A stretch of 25,883 nt of DNA from Streptosporangiaceae bacterium (GCA_030041195.1 JASHOI010000184.1:1-25883), one strand, 5' to 3'. Positions 1 through 8,122 are shown, counted from the stretch's first letter. Translations and numbers: made by a program. Notes: generated from the letters alone by a model not told the origin.

Positions 1-198
1 GCCTCCCCGGATGAGGAGCGGGCCGTCGCGGTGCAGCTCGCCGCGTACCGGCTGGCCTGGGCCGCCCTGGCGGGCGTCACGGTCGACGAGGTGCGGGCGG
101 CGTTCTACTACGTCCGCGAGGACGCCACGGTCCGGCCCGCCGACCTGCTCGACGAGGCCGGCCTCGCGGCGCTGATCGAGACCATCCCGGCCGGCTAA
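1..198 (+). CDS. C-terminal end of UvrD/RecB-type helicase-nuclease (partial)
   Basis: Only the last 65 residues are inside the window; the reading frame is open from base 1 and stops with TAA at 196-198. The segment QLAAYRLAWAAL resembles the QxxxY motif region of the RecB-family (PD-(D/E)xK) nuclease domain that ends actinobacterial ATP-dependent helicase-nucleases such as AdnA/AdnB. It is followed by the usual short tail with AAFYYV and TVRPADLL. These enzymes resect double-strand breaks in the cytoplasm. The helicase motor and catalytic nuclease residues lie upstream of the window, so I cannot say which subunit or paralogue this is. Confidence 0.75.
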   Translation, partial: ASPDEERAVAVQLAAYRLAWAALAGVTVDEVRAAFYYVREDATVRPADLLDEAGLAALIETIPAG

Positions 199-292
199 AC
201 GCCGGTCAGGTAGCAGAAACGCACCTCTTCCCGGTCCCTGGCGGCTCGCTGAATCCGGGCAATCCCGGCATAAGTCCTCATGATCGCGTTAA

Positions 293-333
293 CGGGGAAT
301 CGTGTCAGTCCTATTTGCTGACGCGTTTCCCCG
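293..333. terminator. Long imperfect hairpin, possible bidirectional terminator
   Basis: CGGGGAA (293-299) pairs with TTCCCCG (327-333), and CGTGTCAG (301-308) pairs with CTGACGCG (318-325) with one G-T wobble. One T-T mismatch separates the two arms and the loop is 9 bases. It lies between the convergent helicase gene and the decayed membrane-protein gene, where a shared terminator is expected. No T-run follows, so it would be a U-less hairpin. A second copy of TTTCCCCGCT lies just downstream (344-353). Confidence 0.4.
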
Positions 334-367
334 CTCCGACGGGTTTCCCCGCTATCTGACCGGTGCC

Positions 368-636
368 CTAGCCCTTGGGCACCGCCCACTCGAGCGGATC
401 GAGCCTGACAAGCTGGGTTCGCCGTCGTGGTCGCAGCGGACCCTGACCCAGTACGTTTTGATGCCCATGCCATCGTCGTCGGCGCCCACAGCCAGCACGC
501 GCCCGACGGCACCCCGGCCGGTCGTCGCGACCAGCCTGTCCCGCCGGTGCCGGGACGCCGATGCGGTAATCAGGACCGCGCACACCACCGCGGCGAACGC
601 TACTAACGCCCAGACGCCGATAATCGCCACGCTCAC
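368..636 (-). pseudogene. Decayed small membrane protein (DUF3592-like)
   Basis: A GTG at 636 has GGAGG ten bases upstream and opens a frame beginning VSVAIIGVWALV, one N-terminal membrane helix of about 22 residues. A basic stretch and a small domain with GRVLAVG and KTYWVRV follow, up to CDHDGE. In that frame the protein then runs into unrelated sequence. Shifting frame right after DGE restores a plausible natural end, QLVRLDPLEWAVPKG, with a stop at 368-370. Proteins I recall of this DUF3592-like kind have about 30-40 further residues between these two blocks. The simplest reading is an internal deletion plus frameshift in a once intact gene. The family assignment is from memory and unverified. 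Confidence 0.5.
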
Positions 637-933
637 CGCGCTGCCACCTCCGATGGGCAAACCCGCTGGCTGTGCCCGCGCCCATCGAGGCCAATCGTGT
701 CACATTAACTGGCGGCGCGAAAATCGGCTCGCATTACTGAAACCGGGCCACGTATTCCCTAAAAGGATCCTCAATGTGGCCGGGCAGAATCGCCGGCAAT
801 GCGACCCTTGGCGCACGTGCCGCTGCCGCTCCCGTCCGGCGCGCGGTCGCCCGGCCCGGCGCGGCGATGCTGATCATCGCGGCGCGGCGGGGGGCGCTGG
901 GTAGGATTCGCTGCGTCGATGACAGGAGGCACC
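637..933. other. Intergenic stretch without a supported gene
   Basis: About 300 bases between the decayed membrane gene and the next CDS. Bases 700-775 are clearly less GC-rich than the surroundings, as promoter regions often are here. TAGGAT at 902-907 could be a -10 element for the gene starting at 934. An ATG at 774 with AAGGA upstream opens a frame, but its product is Arg/Ala-rich low-complexity sequence that runs antiphase into the next gene, so I do not call it. Confidence 0.4.
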
Positions 934-1236
934 GTGCCAGAGCGACGGGTATCGATGACGGACGGGCTGGCCGAGCGCGTGGTGCGCCGGGCCATCGCCG
1001 CGCTGGCCAACTCTTACGGCTCCGCGCCGGCCCGGGCCACCGCGGCCAAGGAACTGCTCGTGCACGCCCTGGAGGGCAGTTCCGACCCCGACGACGGGTC
1101 GGACGGCTACGCGGCGGCCGCCGCGCTCGCGGCCCTGGCGCACGGGATAGAGGCCGAGGCCGGACGCGGGCTTGACTGGCTGTCGGTCGCGGCGCTGGAG
1201 GAGTGGGACTTCCACCATCCGGAGAGCCCCATCTGA
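934..1236 (+). CDS. Small hypothetical protein (100 aa)
   Basis: I do not recognise this protein. GTG at 934 is preferred as start because AGGAGG (924-929) lies four bases before it. ATG at 919 lies upstream of that site and ATG at 955 has no ribosome-binding site. The product is acidic and Ala-rich and probably helical: AERVVRRAIAALAN and AAAALAALAHGIEAEAG look like two amphipathic helices. It ends in a distinctive WDFHHPESPI tail. There is no signal peptide, membrane segment or cysteine, so it is probably a soluble cytoplasmic protein. It converges with the thiamine-binding gene; a 12-bp palindrome CGCCGGCCGGCG (1247-1258) between them may help terminate both. Confidence 0.6.
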   Translation: MPERRVSMTDGLAERVVRRAIAALANSYGSAPARATAAKELLVHALEGSSDPDDGSDGYAAAAALAALAHGIEAEAGRGLDWLSVAALEEWDFHHPESPI

Positions 1237-1262
1237 GGTCCAGCGACGCCGGCCGGCGCGCC

Positions 1263-1556
1263 TCACCCGCCGAGGTAGCGCTCCACCGCCTCGACCTTGG
1301 CATCGAGCGCCCCGGTCACGCCCGGGCGCAGGTCTGCCTTGAGCGACAGCCCGACCCGGGGTGCCTTCGCCGCCACCGCGTCCACCGCGCGCCTGACCAC
1401 GTCCATGACCTCGTCCCAGTCGCCCTCGACGGTGGTGAACATGGCGTCGGTCCGGTTCGGCAGGCCGCTCTCGCGGACCACCCGTACCGCGTCCGCGACG
1501 TACTCCGCCACGTCTTCGCCGACTCCGATCGGCGTGACCGAGAACGCAACCAGCAT
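1263..1556 (-). CDS. MTH1187-family thiamine-binding protein
   Basis: A 97-residue protein beginning [16 protein letters not shown] and containing [16 protein letters not shown] and KADLRPG, the recognisable pattern of the MTH1187/YkoF-like (former DUF77) family. These are small ferredoxin-like alpha/beta proteins of about 100 residues that assemble into oligomers; family members bind thiamine or related pyrimidines. No catalytic activity is established. The ATG at 1556 has GGAGG seven bases upstream. It lies 21 bases downstream of the maleylpyruvate-isomerase-type gene on the same strand and is probably co-transcribed, although no functional link is evident. Confidence 0.88.
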   Translation of the reverse strand: MLVAFSVTPIGVGEDVAEYVADAVRVVRESGLPNRTDAMFTTVEGDWDEVMDVVRRAVDAVAAKAPRVGLSLKADLRPGVTGALDAKVEAVERYLGG

Positions 1557-1577
1557 GGGCTTTCCTCCGTAGGGTTC

Positions 1578-2384
1578 TCAGCTGACGTCGGCAGTGATGG
1601 CCGACTCGAACCGGTTGAGCACGTCACTGTCGCCGGTCAGCCCGACGAGCCCGATCGGCGGCCGGTGCCACAGCCAGCAGTCGAGATCCGCGGCGGCCCC
1701 GGTCACGTCGGCTGCGGCCTTGGTTCCGGGGTCACCGTCCGCGGTGTGGATGTCCGGTTCGTCGTAGGCGGTCCCGCCGGGGTCGGTGCCGGTGAACCGG
1801 CCCAGCGTGACAAGCCACGACCCGCCGGTGTCGGTGGCCTGGAGCCGGACCGCCGGACTGGCCTCGTCGGGCGTGAACGCGCCCCAGTCGGGCACTCCGC
1901 CGTAGATGACGCGCAGCACCTCGTCGATCCCGTCGGCGGACAGCGCCGGGTCCAGCGGGGTCCGGCTGCCGGCGGTGACCTCGGCGTCGACCCGGTGAAT
2001 CAGGGCTTCGTGCGCCTGGCGGCGGCGGATGAACGCCACGCTCTGGTCGTCGGACCACGTCCAGGCGGCCGACTCCGGCGGCGTCGCGGCCAGAACCTCC
2101 GTGAAGTCGTGGCTGGCACGTTCGAAGAACGCCAGCAGCCCGGGCCGGTCCGGTGGGCGCGGCGGCTTGAGCTCCTCGGCTTGCGCTCCGGTGACGTCCT
2201 CGCGCACGACCGCGGCCCAGAACCACTGCACCTCCCCGAGGTGCCACAGCAGGTCATCGGCGTTCCAGCCGGGGCACGTGGGCACGGGTACCTCCGGCGC
2301 GGCACCGCGTATCGCCTCGGCGAAACGGGCCGACTCCCGGGTCAGCGCGGCGACGTAGTCCAGGTTCGAGTCCACCTGGTGCAC
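1578..2384 (-). CDS. Maleylpyruvate isomerase family mycothiol-dependent protein
   Basis: A 268-residue protein with the DinB-like four-helix N-terminus of the mycothiol-dependent maleylpyruvate isomerase family: VPTCPGWNADDLLWHLGEVQWFW near residues 35-57. The second conserved histidine segment RRQAHEALIHRVDAE lies near residue 130, and a C-terminal small domain near DLDCWLWHRP. The histidines of these two motifs usually form the metal site. Members conjugate or isomerise substrates using mycothiol, the actinobacterial thiol; the substrate here is unknown. GTG at 2384 was chosen because GGAG lies four bases upstream. The frame stays open further upstream, but that region encodes low-complexity Arg/Ala-rich sequence and overlaps another gene remnant. 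Confidence 0.82.
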   Translation of the reverse strand: MHQVDSNLDYVAALTRESARFAEAIRGAAPEVPVPTCPGWNADDLLWHLGEVQWFWAAVVREDVTGAQAEELKPPRPPDRPGLLAFFERASHDFTEVLAATPPESAAWTWSDDQSVAFIRRRQAHEALIHRVDAEVTAGSRTPLDPALSADGIDEVLRVIYGGVPDWGAFTPDEASPAVRLQATDTGGSWLVTLGRFTGTDPGGTAYDEPDIHTADGDPGTKAAADVTGAAADLDCWLWHRPPIGLVGLTGDSDVLNRFESAITADVS

Positions 2385-2410
2385 GCTACTCCGCACCGCC
2401 ACGGGCCGGC

Positions 2411-2653
2411 TCAGCGCAGCGATCGCAGGGACGAGGCCGCCGACTGGGCCTGCCCGGCGAGATCGGTGATCGCCGCGGCCACCTCGCCGGGGCTCACCAG
2501 CATGTGCAGGTGGCCGTCCGGCAGGTCCGGCAGCGCCTCGGCGACGAACTCCAGCGGCAGCGGCGCCGCCTCGCCGCACACCGCGCGCCGCGCCGCGGGC
2601 GGGCGCCGCAACGGCGCGTGGACCAGCGCGATGAGCGGGGCCATGCTCCGCAT
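2411..2653 (-). pseudogene. Probable alpha/beta-hydrolase remnant (core deleted)
   Basis: The frame begins near MAPLIALVHAPL (ATG at 2644, or ATG at 2653), which resembles the first beta strand and oxyanion region of an alpha/beta hydrolase. It ends with DGHLHMLVSPGEVAAAITDLA, which resembles the C-terminal part carrying the catalytic histidine. In intact proteins these blocks are separated by roughly 150-200 residues including the GxSxG nucleophile elbow; here only about 40 residues separate them and no elbow is visible. I infer a large in-frame deletion. It sits 26 bases upstream of the isomerase-type gene on the same strand. A genuine short protein of about 80 residues is the alternative. 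Confidence 0.4.
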
Positions 2654-2786
2654 GCTGCCGGCCGGCCGGAGCAACCAGCGACGGGCTTCGCTGCCGGCGG
2701 AGCCGCCTCGGTAGAGTCCAGGTCAGGATCTTCGGCATGCACCGCGGCGTGGCGCGGGCCCCGGCCGGAAGTCGTGAAGGAGGCTC

Positions 2787-4196
2787 ATGGACGTTCGCGG
2801 CTACATCAACGAAAATGCGGCCGGTTTCCTCGAGGCGCTCACGCAGTGGCTGGCCATTCCCTCGATATCCGCCGACCCCACCCGCCGCGGCGACGTCCGC
2901 CGGTCAGCGGAATGGCTCGCCGGGCACCTCCGTCGGGACGGCTGGCCGGTGGCCGAGATCTGGGAGACCGGACCGGATGGCAGCGGGCTGCCCGCCGTGT
3001 TCGCGCAATGGCCGGCCGCCGACCCGTCGGCCCCGGTCGTGCTCGTCTACGGCCACCACGACGTGCAGCCGGTCGAGCCGCTCGATGAATGGGACTCGCC
3101 GCCGTTCGAGCCGGTGCGGCGGGACGGGCAGCTGCTGGCCCGGGGAGCTTCCGACGACAAGGGCCAGGTGCTCTTCCATGCCCTTGCCGTGCGGGCCGGC
3201 CTCGCCGCCTTCGGCCGGGACGCGCCGCCGGTCACGCTCAAGCTGCTGATCGAGGGCGAGGAGGAGTCCGGGTCCACGAACTTCGCCGCGCTGCTCGAGG
3301 CACACCGGGACCGGCTCGCCTGCGACGTGATCGTCGTCACCGACACCTCGATGTGGGCCGCCGACGTCCCGTCGATGTGCGTCGGCATGCGCGGCCTGGC
3401 CGAGGCCGACATCGACCTGCGCGGGCCAGAGCGCGACCTGCACTCCGGATCGTTCGGCGGCGCGGTGCCGAACCCGCTGCAAGCGATGGCCGGCCTGCTC
3501 GCGGGCTTGCACGACCGCGACGGCCGGGTCACGCTGCCGGGGTTCTACGACAAGGTCATCCCGGTCTCGGCGGCCGAGCGGGAGATGTTCGCCAGGCTGC
3601 CGTTTGACGAGCAGGAATGGCTCGACGAGGCGGGCCAAAGCCAGGCCGCTGCCGGCGAGGCCGGGTTCAGCACGCTGGAGCGGATCTGGGCCCGGCCGAC
3701 CGCCGAGATCAACGGCATGTGGGGCGGGCACACCGGGCCGGGCGGCAAGACCATCATCCCCAGCCAGGCCCACGCGAAGCTGTCGTTCCGGCTGGTCGCT
3801 GACCAGGAGCCGGCCGATATCGCCGCCGCGTTGCGCCAGTACGTGGCGGAGCAGACCCCGCCGGGCATCGAGGCCACGGTCACGATCCACGAGCCGGGAG
3901 TGCGCCCGTGTTTCTCACCGGTCGGCTCTCCTGCCGTGGCCGCGGCCAGACGGGCCATGAGCCTTGCGTTCGGGCAAGACGTCTTGTTCACCCGGGAAGG
4001 CGGCAGTGGCCCGGAGGCCGACCTCGCCGCGATCCTCGGCGCGCCTCTTGTGTTCCTCGGCGTGGGGCTGGACTCCGACCGCATTCACGCGCCGAACGAG
4101 AGGGTCGACACGGCGCTGCTGCTGAAGGGAGCGGAGGCGGCCGCGTACCTGTGGGACGAGCTGGCCGCCGCCGGCGACCTGGCGGCGGCGCGGTGA
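2787..4196 (+). CDS. M20 family metallodipeptidase
   Basis: A 469-residue cytoplasmic peptidase of the M20 (carnosinase/PepV-like) family, which cleaves dipeptides or N-acyl amino acids with two zinc ions. Metal-site motifs are in order: GHHDVQP at residues 89-95 (H90 ligand, D92 support), ASDDKG at 121-126 (bridging D123), GEEESGS at 157-163 (catalytic base and ligand), VVTDTS with D186, and the late IHAPNE histidine near residue 440. The middle segment, about 200-320, is the dimerisation domain with DLHSGSFGG. ATG at 2787 has AAGGAGG just upstream. The stop codon overlaps the nudC start by four bases, implying translational coupling. Confidence 0.92.
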   Translation: MDVRGYINENAAGFLEALTQWLAIPSISADPTRRGDVRRSAEWLAGHLRRDGWPVAEIWETGPDGSGLPAVFAQWPAADPSAPVVLVYGHHDVQPVEPLDEWDSPPFEPVRRDGQLLARGASDDKGQVLFHALAVRAGLAAFGRDAPPVTLKLLIEGEEESGSTNFAALLEAHRDRLACDVIVVTDTSMWAADVPSMCVGMRGLAEADIDLRGPERDLHSGSFGGAVPNPLQAMAGLLAGLHDRDGRVTLPGFYDKVIPVSAAEREMFARLPFDEQEWLDEAGQSQAAAGEAGFSTLERIWARPTAEINGMWGGHTGPGGKTIIPSQAHAKLSFRLVADQEPADIAAALRQYVAEQTPPGIEATVTIHEPGVRPCFSPVGSPAVAAARRAMSLAFGQDVLFTREGGSGPEADLAAILGAPLVFLGVGLDSDRIHAPNERVDTALLLKGAEAAAYLWDELAAAGDLAAAR

Positions 4197-5134
4197 GCGC
4201 CGGGCTGGGCAGCGGCGGCCTGGGCAACCTCGCCCTGTCCCGCGGCGAAGTGGACCGGTCGACCGCGCGCCGCAGCGATGCCGAATGGCTCGCGGCAGCG
4301 TGGGCCGACCCGGGCACCCGGGTCCTCGTGGTCACCGGCGGCCAGGCCCTGGTCCGTTCCGGCGACGGCCGCGAGGAGCTCGTGTTCGTGGCCCCGGCGC
4401 AGGCACCGGACGGCGTCAGGTTCCTGCTGGGCACCGACGCCGACGGCGTCGTCTACTTCGGCGTCGCCGGGCCGCTCCCGACGGCGGACGCGGGGCAGGT
4501 TCCCGGTACCGACGTGCGGCCGGTCAGCCTGCGCGAGGCGGGCCCGCTGCTGTCCGACCGCGACGTCGGGCTGATGACCCACGCCGTGGCGCTCGGCAAC
4601 TGGCACGCGGTGCACGGGCACTGCCCGCGGTGCGGGGCGGTCACCGAGCCCGAGCTGGCGGGCCACGCCCGGCGCTGCGTGAACGACGGAAGCGAGCACT
4701 TCCCGCGGCTCGACCCGGCGGTGATCATGCTGGTGACCGATCCCGAGGACCGGTGCCTGCTGGCCAGGAACGCGATGTGGCCGGAGCGGCGGGTGTCGAT
4801 CCTGGCCGGGTTCGTCGAGCCGGGGGAGTCCGCCGAGCAGGCGGTCGCGCGCGAGGTGTACGAGGAGACCGGGATCACCGTCGGCGACGTGCACTACGTG
4901 GGCAGCCAGCCCTGGCCGATGCCGCACAGCCTGATGCTCGGCTTCCGCGCCAGCGCCACCGGGAGCCTGGAGATCACGGTCGACTCCGAGGAGATCGTCG
5001 AGGCGCACTGGTTCAGCCGGGACGAGCTGCGGGCCAGCATCGCCAGCGGCGAGATCCGGCTGCCGCCGCCGGTGTCGATCGCGCACCGGATCATCGAGTC
5101 CTGGTACGGCAGCACCCTCGCCGGGAGCTGGTAG
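4193..5134 (+). CDS. nudC: NAD(+) diphosphatase NudC
   Basis: A 313-residue NADH pyrophosphatase, which hydrolyses NAD(H) to NMN(H) and AMP and in other bacteria can remove NAD caps from RNA. The N-terminal domain leads to a zinc ribbon, HCPRCG (C144, C147) and RRC (C162). The usual fourth cysteine is absent, and a histidine in the following GSEHFPR may take its place. The Nudix box is complete at 206-228 (GFVEPGES, REVYEETGI). SQPWPMP at 238-244 is the NudC signature that separates this subfamily from other Nudix enzymes. GTG at 4193 overlaps the dipeptidase stop (GTGA), so it is read from the same transcript. Confidence 0.93.
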   Translation: MSAGLGSGGLGNLALSRGEVDRSTARRSDAEWLAAAWADPGTRVLVVTGGQALVRSGDGREELVFVAPAQAPDGVRFLLGTDADGVVYFGVAGPLPTADAGQVPGTDVRPVSLREAGPLLSDRDVGLMTHAVALGNWHAVHGHCPRCGAVTEPELAGHARRCVNDGSEHFPRLDPAVIMLVTDPEDRCLLARNAMWPERRVSILAGFVEPGESAEQAVAREVYEETGITVGDVHYVGSQPWPMPHSLMLGFRASATGSLEITVDSEEIVEAHWFSRDELRASIASGEIRLPPPVSIAHRIIESWYGSTLAGSW

Positions 5135-5336
5135 GGCAGGCGGGCCCACGCAGCGGGCTCGGGCACCTGCATTCGGTAGTCGTAAACCCGATCCCCTAGA
5201 CCGATCCTTGGCGATACCATTACCGTTGCTTTGCTGCACCATTGCCAGTCGAGCACCGTGAGTGTGCTGGCGCACCAGCATCGGGTCAGGTGTCAGGTTG
5301 ACATCGCGCGATACCGCAGGCCGGGTTTCGGCCGAC

Positions 5337-5371
5337 CGGGGACGGCGGGCGCCACGCGCCCGCCGTCCCCG
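5337..5371. terminator. Perfect 16-bp GC hairpin
   Basis: Bases 5337-5352 are exactly complementary to 5356-5371 around a three-base loop (CAC). No T-run follows. It lies about 200 bases after the nudC stop and five bases before the chosen start of the sulfotransferase gene. It may terminate the dipeptidase-nudC transcript, or sit in the leader of the next mRNA and hinder ribosome access. Confidence 0.5.
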
Positions 5372-5375
5372 CGTG

Positions 5376-6593
5376 TACCTGCACGTCGGCGAGCCCAAGA
5401 CGGGCACGACGTTCCTGCAGCGTGCCCTGTGGGGCAACCGCGCCCGGCTCGCGGCCCAGGGCGTCCTGCTGCCCGGCTACAAACGCGCGGATCACACCCG
5501 GGCCAGCCGGGACCTGCGTGAGGCCCCGCGGCCGGAGTCCGATCCGGCCGATCCCTGGATCGGCGAGTGGGACGTCCTGGTGGGCGAGGCGCTGCAGGCC
5601 CCGGAGGCGGCCGTCATCTCGGATGAGGTGCTGGCGGCGTGCAACCCTGCGCAGGCCGATCGCGCGGTGCGGTCGCTGCTCCCGGCCGAGGTGCACGTCA
5701 TCCTTGCCGTACGCGACATCGCGACCCTGCTGCCCGCCGAATGGCAGGAGACCGTCAAGTGCCGTGGCACCACCGGCTTCCGGGAATGGCTCAGCGACGT
5801 CATCGACGTCCAGTCGGTCGCCGCCAGCCGGCGGTCGTGGCCGTTCTGGAAGCTCCACGACACCCTCGCGATCGTCGAGATGTGGTCGCGCCACATTCCG
5901 GCGGACCAGGTCCATCTGATCACCGTGCCACCGCACGGCCCGTCCGGTGAGCTCTGGGCGCGGTTCGCTTCCGTTCTGGGCATCGATCCCGGCAGCGTCG
6001 ACATGACCGGGATCCGCACGAACTCCTCGCTCGGGCTCGCCGAAACCGAGTTCCTGCGTCAGATGAACGCGGCCCTGCCCGAGGAGATGCCGGACTGGTT
6101 CTACACGCGGCACATCAAGCGCATCCTCGCGCACGGCGTCCTGGACGCCCGCCCCCGCCAGGATCGGCTCGTCCTGCCCCCCGACCGGGACGCCTGGGCC
6201 AGGCAGCAGTCCGAAGCCCTGGTCGCGGGCTTGCGGGACGCCAAGGTCCACATCGTCGGTGATCTTGGCGAGCTGCTGGCCGAGCCCGCGGGCGTGCGTG
6301 ATCTGGCGTCCGCCGGCCAGCCTCCCGCCGGGCAGGTGCTCGACGCCGCGGTTGCCGCGGCCGCCGCGCTCGCGGACGGGCTGCGCCAGGAGATGACCCG
6401 CGCTCGGCGGCTGCGGGAACAGCCACGCGGGCTGCGGCAGAGGGCCATCCGGCTCGAGTGGATGATGCTGAACGGGATCTGGGTCAGGCGGGTGCTGAGG
6501 AAGGCAAGCCACATCCGGTACGTGCGGCGCCTGCGGGTTGCCATCTGGCGGCTGCTCGTCCATCCCGCACGCGTTCCGGGGAAGCCGCGCTGA
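5376..6593 (+). CDS. PAPS-dependent sulfotransferase-like protein
   Basis: From GTG 5376 the protein is 405 residues and opens VYLHVGEPKTGTTFLQ, the 5'-phosphosulfate-binding loop of sulfotransferases, at its usual extreme N-terminal position. Conserved blocks for this actinobacterial subgroup follow: VISDEVLAAC, VILAVRDIATLLPAEWQETVK and VHLITVPP. RNNS-like 3'-phosphate residues may lie in the GIRTNSSLGLAE region. A basic C-terminal tail of about 60 residues could be membrane- or partner-facing. The acceptor is unknown. The frame stays open to GTG 5262, but codons 5262-5375 have clearly lower third-position GC and include the perfect hairpin, so I treat them as leader. The true start remains uncertain. 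Confidence 0.75.
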   Translation, partial: YLHVGEPKTGTTFLQRALWGNRARLAAQGVLLPGYKRADHTRASRDLREAPRPESDPADPWIGEWDVLVGEALQAPEAAVISDEVLAACNPAQADRAVRSLLPAEVHVILAVRDIATLLPAEWQETVKCRGTTGFREWLSDVIDVQSVAASRRSWPFWKLHDTLAIVEMWSRHIPADQVHLITVPPHGPSGELWARFASVLGIDPGSVDMTGIRTNSSLGLAETEFLRQMNAALPEEMPDWFYTRHIKRILAHGVLDARPRQDRLVLPPDRDAWARQQSEALVAGLRDAKVHIVGDLGELLAEPAGVRDLASAGQPPAGQVLDAAVAAAAALADGLRQEMTRARRLREQPRGLRQRAIRLEWMMLNGIWVRRVLRKASHIRYVRRLRVAIWRLLVHPARVPGKPR

Positions 6594-6715
6594 CCGCAGC
6601 GCAGCCGGACACCCGCCGCCTGGATATTCACCGCGCCGGCACCTCGCGCATGGGTCAGGATCTGGTCAGGCGTTTACCAAGTTTTAGTCAAGGTCCATGG
6701 GTAAGTTCACCTCCC

Positions 6716-8122
6716 ATGTCGACCGAGCCTGCGAAGGACCAGGCGGCCGCGGTGGCGGCCGCGCCAGCCCGGGATCATCGGCCCGCATCGGCGGGGACCG
6801 AGCCGCAACCGGAGGCGAAGGAGCGCACACCGGCCAGCGGACGCCGGCTGGCCTGGCTGGACGCGCTGCGCGGGATTGCCGCCCTCTGCGTGGTGTATGC
6901 GCACTTCGGCACCCGCGTGCTGCCCACGGTCCATAACGCGGTGTACAAGGTGTTCGATCCCGGGCTGTACGGGGTGCTCGTCTTCTTCCTGGTCAGCGGG
7001 TACATCGTGCCGGCGTCGCTGGAGCGCAAGGGCAGCGTCCGGAGCTTCTGGCTGAGCCGGCTGTTCCGCCTGTTCCCGCTGTTCGTGTTCGCGATCGCGG
7101 CCGTGCTGCTGCTGCACGGGCTCGGCTACGCCAGCGTGCGGGCTGCGAACGAGAACGTCACCGCCTCGGTGTTCTCGCACCTGTTCATGCTCAATGAGCT
7201 GCTCGGGCAGACCAACATCATCGTCGTGCTCTGGACGCTCTCCTACGAGATGGTCTTCTACGTGCTGCTCACCGCGCTGTTCACGGCCGGCCTGCACAAG
7301 CGCAGCGGGTGGTACGCCGGGCTGTTCGCCGCCGCCGCGCTGCTGCTCGGCGGGCTGCTGCCCACCGTCTGGATCTCATACAGTTCGCTCGGCCTCACCC
7401 CGGTCGCGCTGGCCGGGGATGTCCTGATCATTGGCGGCATCGCGGTCGCGGCGGCCGGACGCGGGCTGCCGCGCACGCTCGGCGCGTGGATCGCCGCGGC
7501 CACCGGCCTGGTCCTGGTCGCGGTCAACGGCCGGAAGAGCCCCTACGAGGGACTGACGATCCTGGCCCTGATGTTCACCGGCACCATGCTGTACCGCGCC
7601 GAGCAGGGGCAGCTCGGCCGCTGGCGGGCGGTGATCGTGGGTACCGGCATCTTCGCGGCCGCCATCGCCGCCGGTGCCTGGCACATCCCGGGGACCGTGC
7701 CGCAGGACCAGGCGGCGCTGGTGCAGCGCGAATGGGTCGTATCGGTCGCGCTGGCCGGCCTGACGTTCGCGATCGGCATGGCGCTGCGCAACCAGCGGGT
7801 GCCAACGGTGCTGGCCTGGCTGGGGCTGGTGAGCTACTCGATCTACCTGCTGCACCCCTTGTTCCTCGATATTTACGACAGCCTCCCGTTCGCGCCCGGC
7901 TATCGCCAGCCGACCTGGCAGCAGGCCGCGGCGGCCGCGGTGTTCCTCGCCGCGCTGCTGGCCTGCTGCGCGGCAACCTACTACCTGGTGGAGGCGCCGA
8001 TGCAACGGCTCGGCCGCAGCGTCGCGGGGCGGCTCGATGCCCGCTTCGGGCCCGACCGGCAGGGGTCAGCGCAGCAGCAGGCGGGCGGCAAGCTCGAGGT
8101 GGTTGCTCACGTCGTCGGCTGA
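6716..8122 (+). CDS. Acyltransferase-3 family integral membrane protein
   Basis: A 468-residue polytopic membrane protein of the acyltransferase-3 (OafA/NodX-type) family, which transfers acyl groups to sugars or other extracytoplasmic acceptors. After a Pro/Ala-rich cytoplasmic N-terminus of about 40 residues comes WLDALRGIAALCVVYAHF, carrying the conserved Arg and catalytic His. About ten hydrophobic segments follow, including VLVFFLVSGYIVP, LWTLSYEMVFYVLL and LVSYSIYLLHPLF, all family hallmarks. ATG 6716 is chosen by homology; no strong Shine-Dalgarno is visible, and the start codon sits in a short inverted repeat (CATGGG/CCCATG, 6696-6718). The last 19 codons overlap the convergent kstR gene. 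The neighbouring sulfotransferase could act on the same envelope glycan, but this is only inference. Confidence 0.88.
   Translation: MSTEPAKDQAAAVAAAPARDHRPASAGTEPQPEAKERTPASGRRLAWLDALRGIAALCVVYAHFGTRVLPTVHNAVYKVFDPGLYGVLVFFLVSGYIVPASLERKGSVRSFWLSRLFRLFPLFVFAIAAVLLLHGLGYASVRAANENVTASVFSHLFMLNELLGQTNIIVVLWTLSYEMVFYVLLTALFTAGLHKRSGWYAGLFAAAALLLGGLLPTVWISYSSLGLTPVALAGDVLIIGGIAVAAAGRGLPRTLGAWIAAATGLVLVAVNGRKSPYEGLTILALMFTGTMLYRAEQGQLGRWRAVIVGTGIFAAAIAAGAWHIPGTVPQDQAALVQREWVVSVALAGLTFAIGMALRNQRVPTVLAWLGLVSYSIYLLHPLFLDIYDSLPFAPGYRQPTWQQAAAAAVFLAALLACCAATYYLVEAPMQRLGRSVAGRLDARFGPDRQGSAQQQAGGKLEVVAHVVG

Noticed and set aside
774..1175. Open frame from ATG 774 with AAGGA upstream
   Set aside because: The product is Arg/Ala-rich without recognisable motifs and more than half of it overlaps the better-supported gene starting at 934 in another frame.
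6697..6936. Alternative gene starting at ATG 6697
   Set aside because: The frame gives Gly/Arg-rich nonsense and overlaps the acyltransferase N-terminus, whose homology is clear in the 6716 frame.
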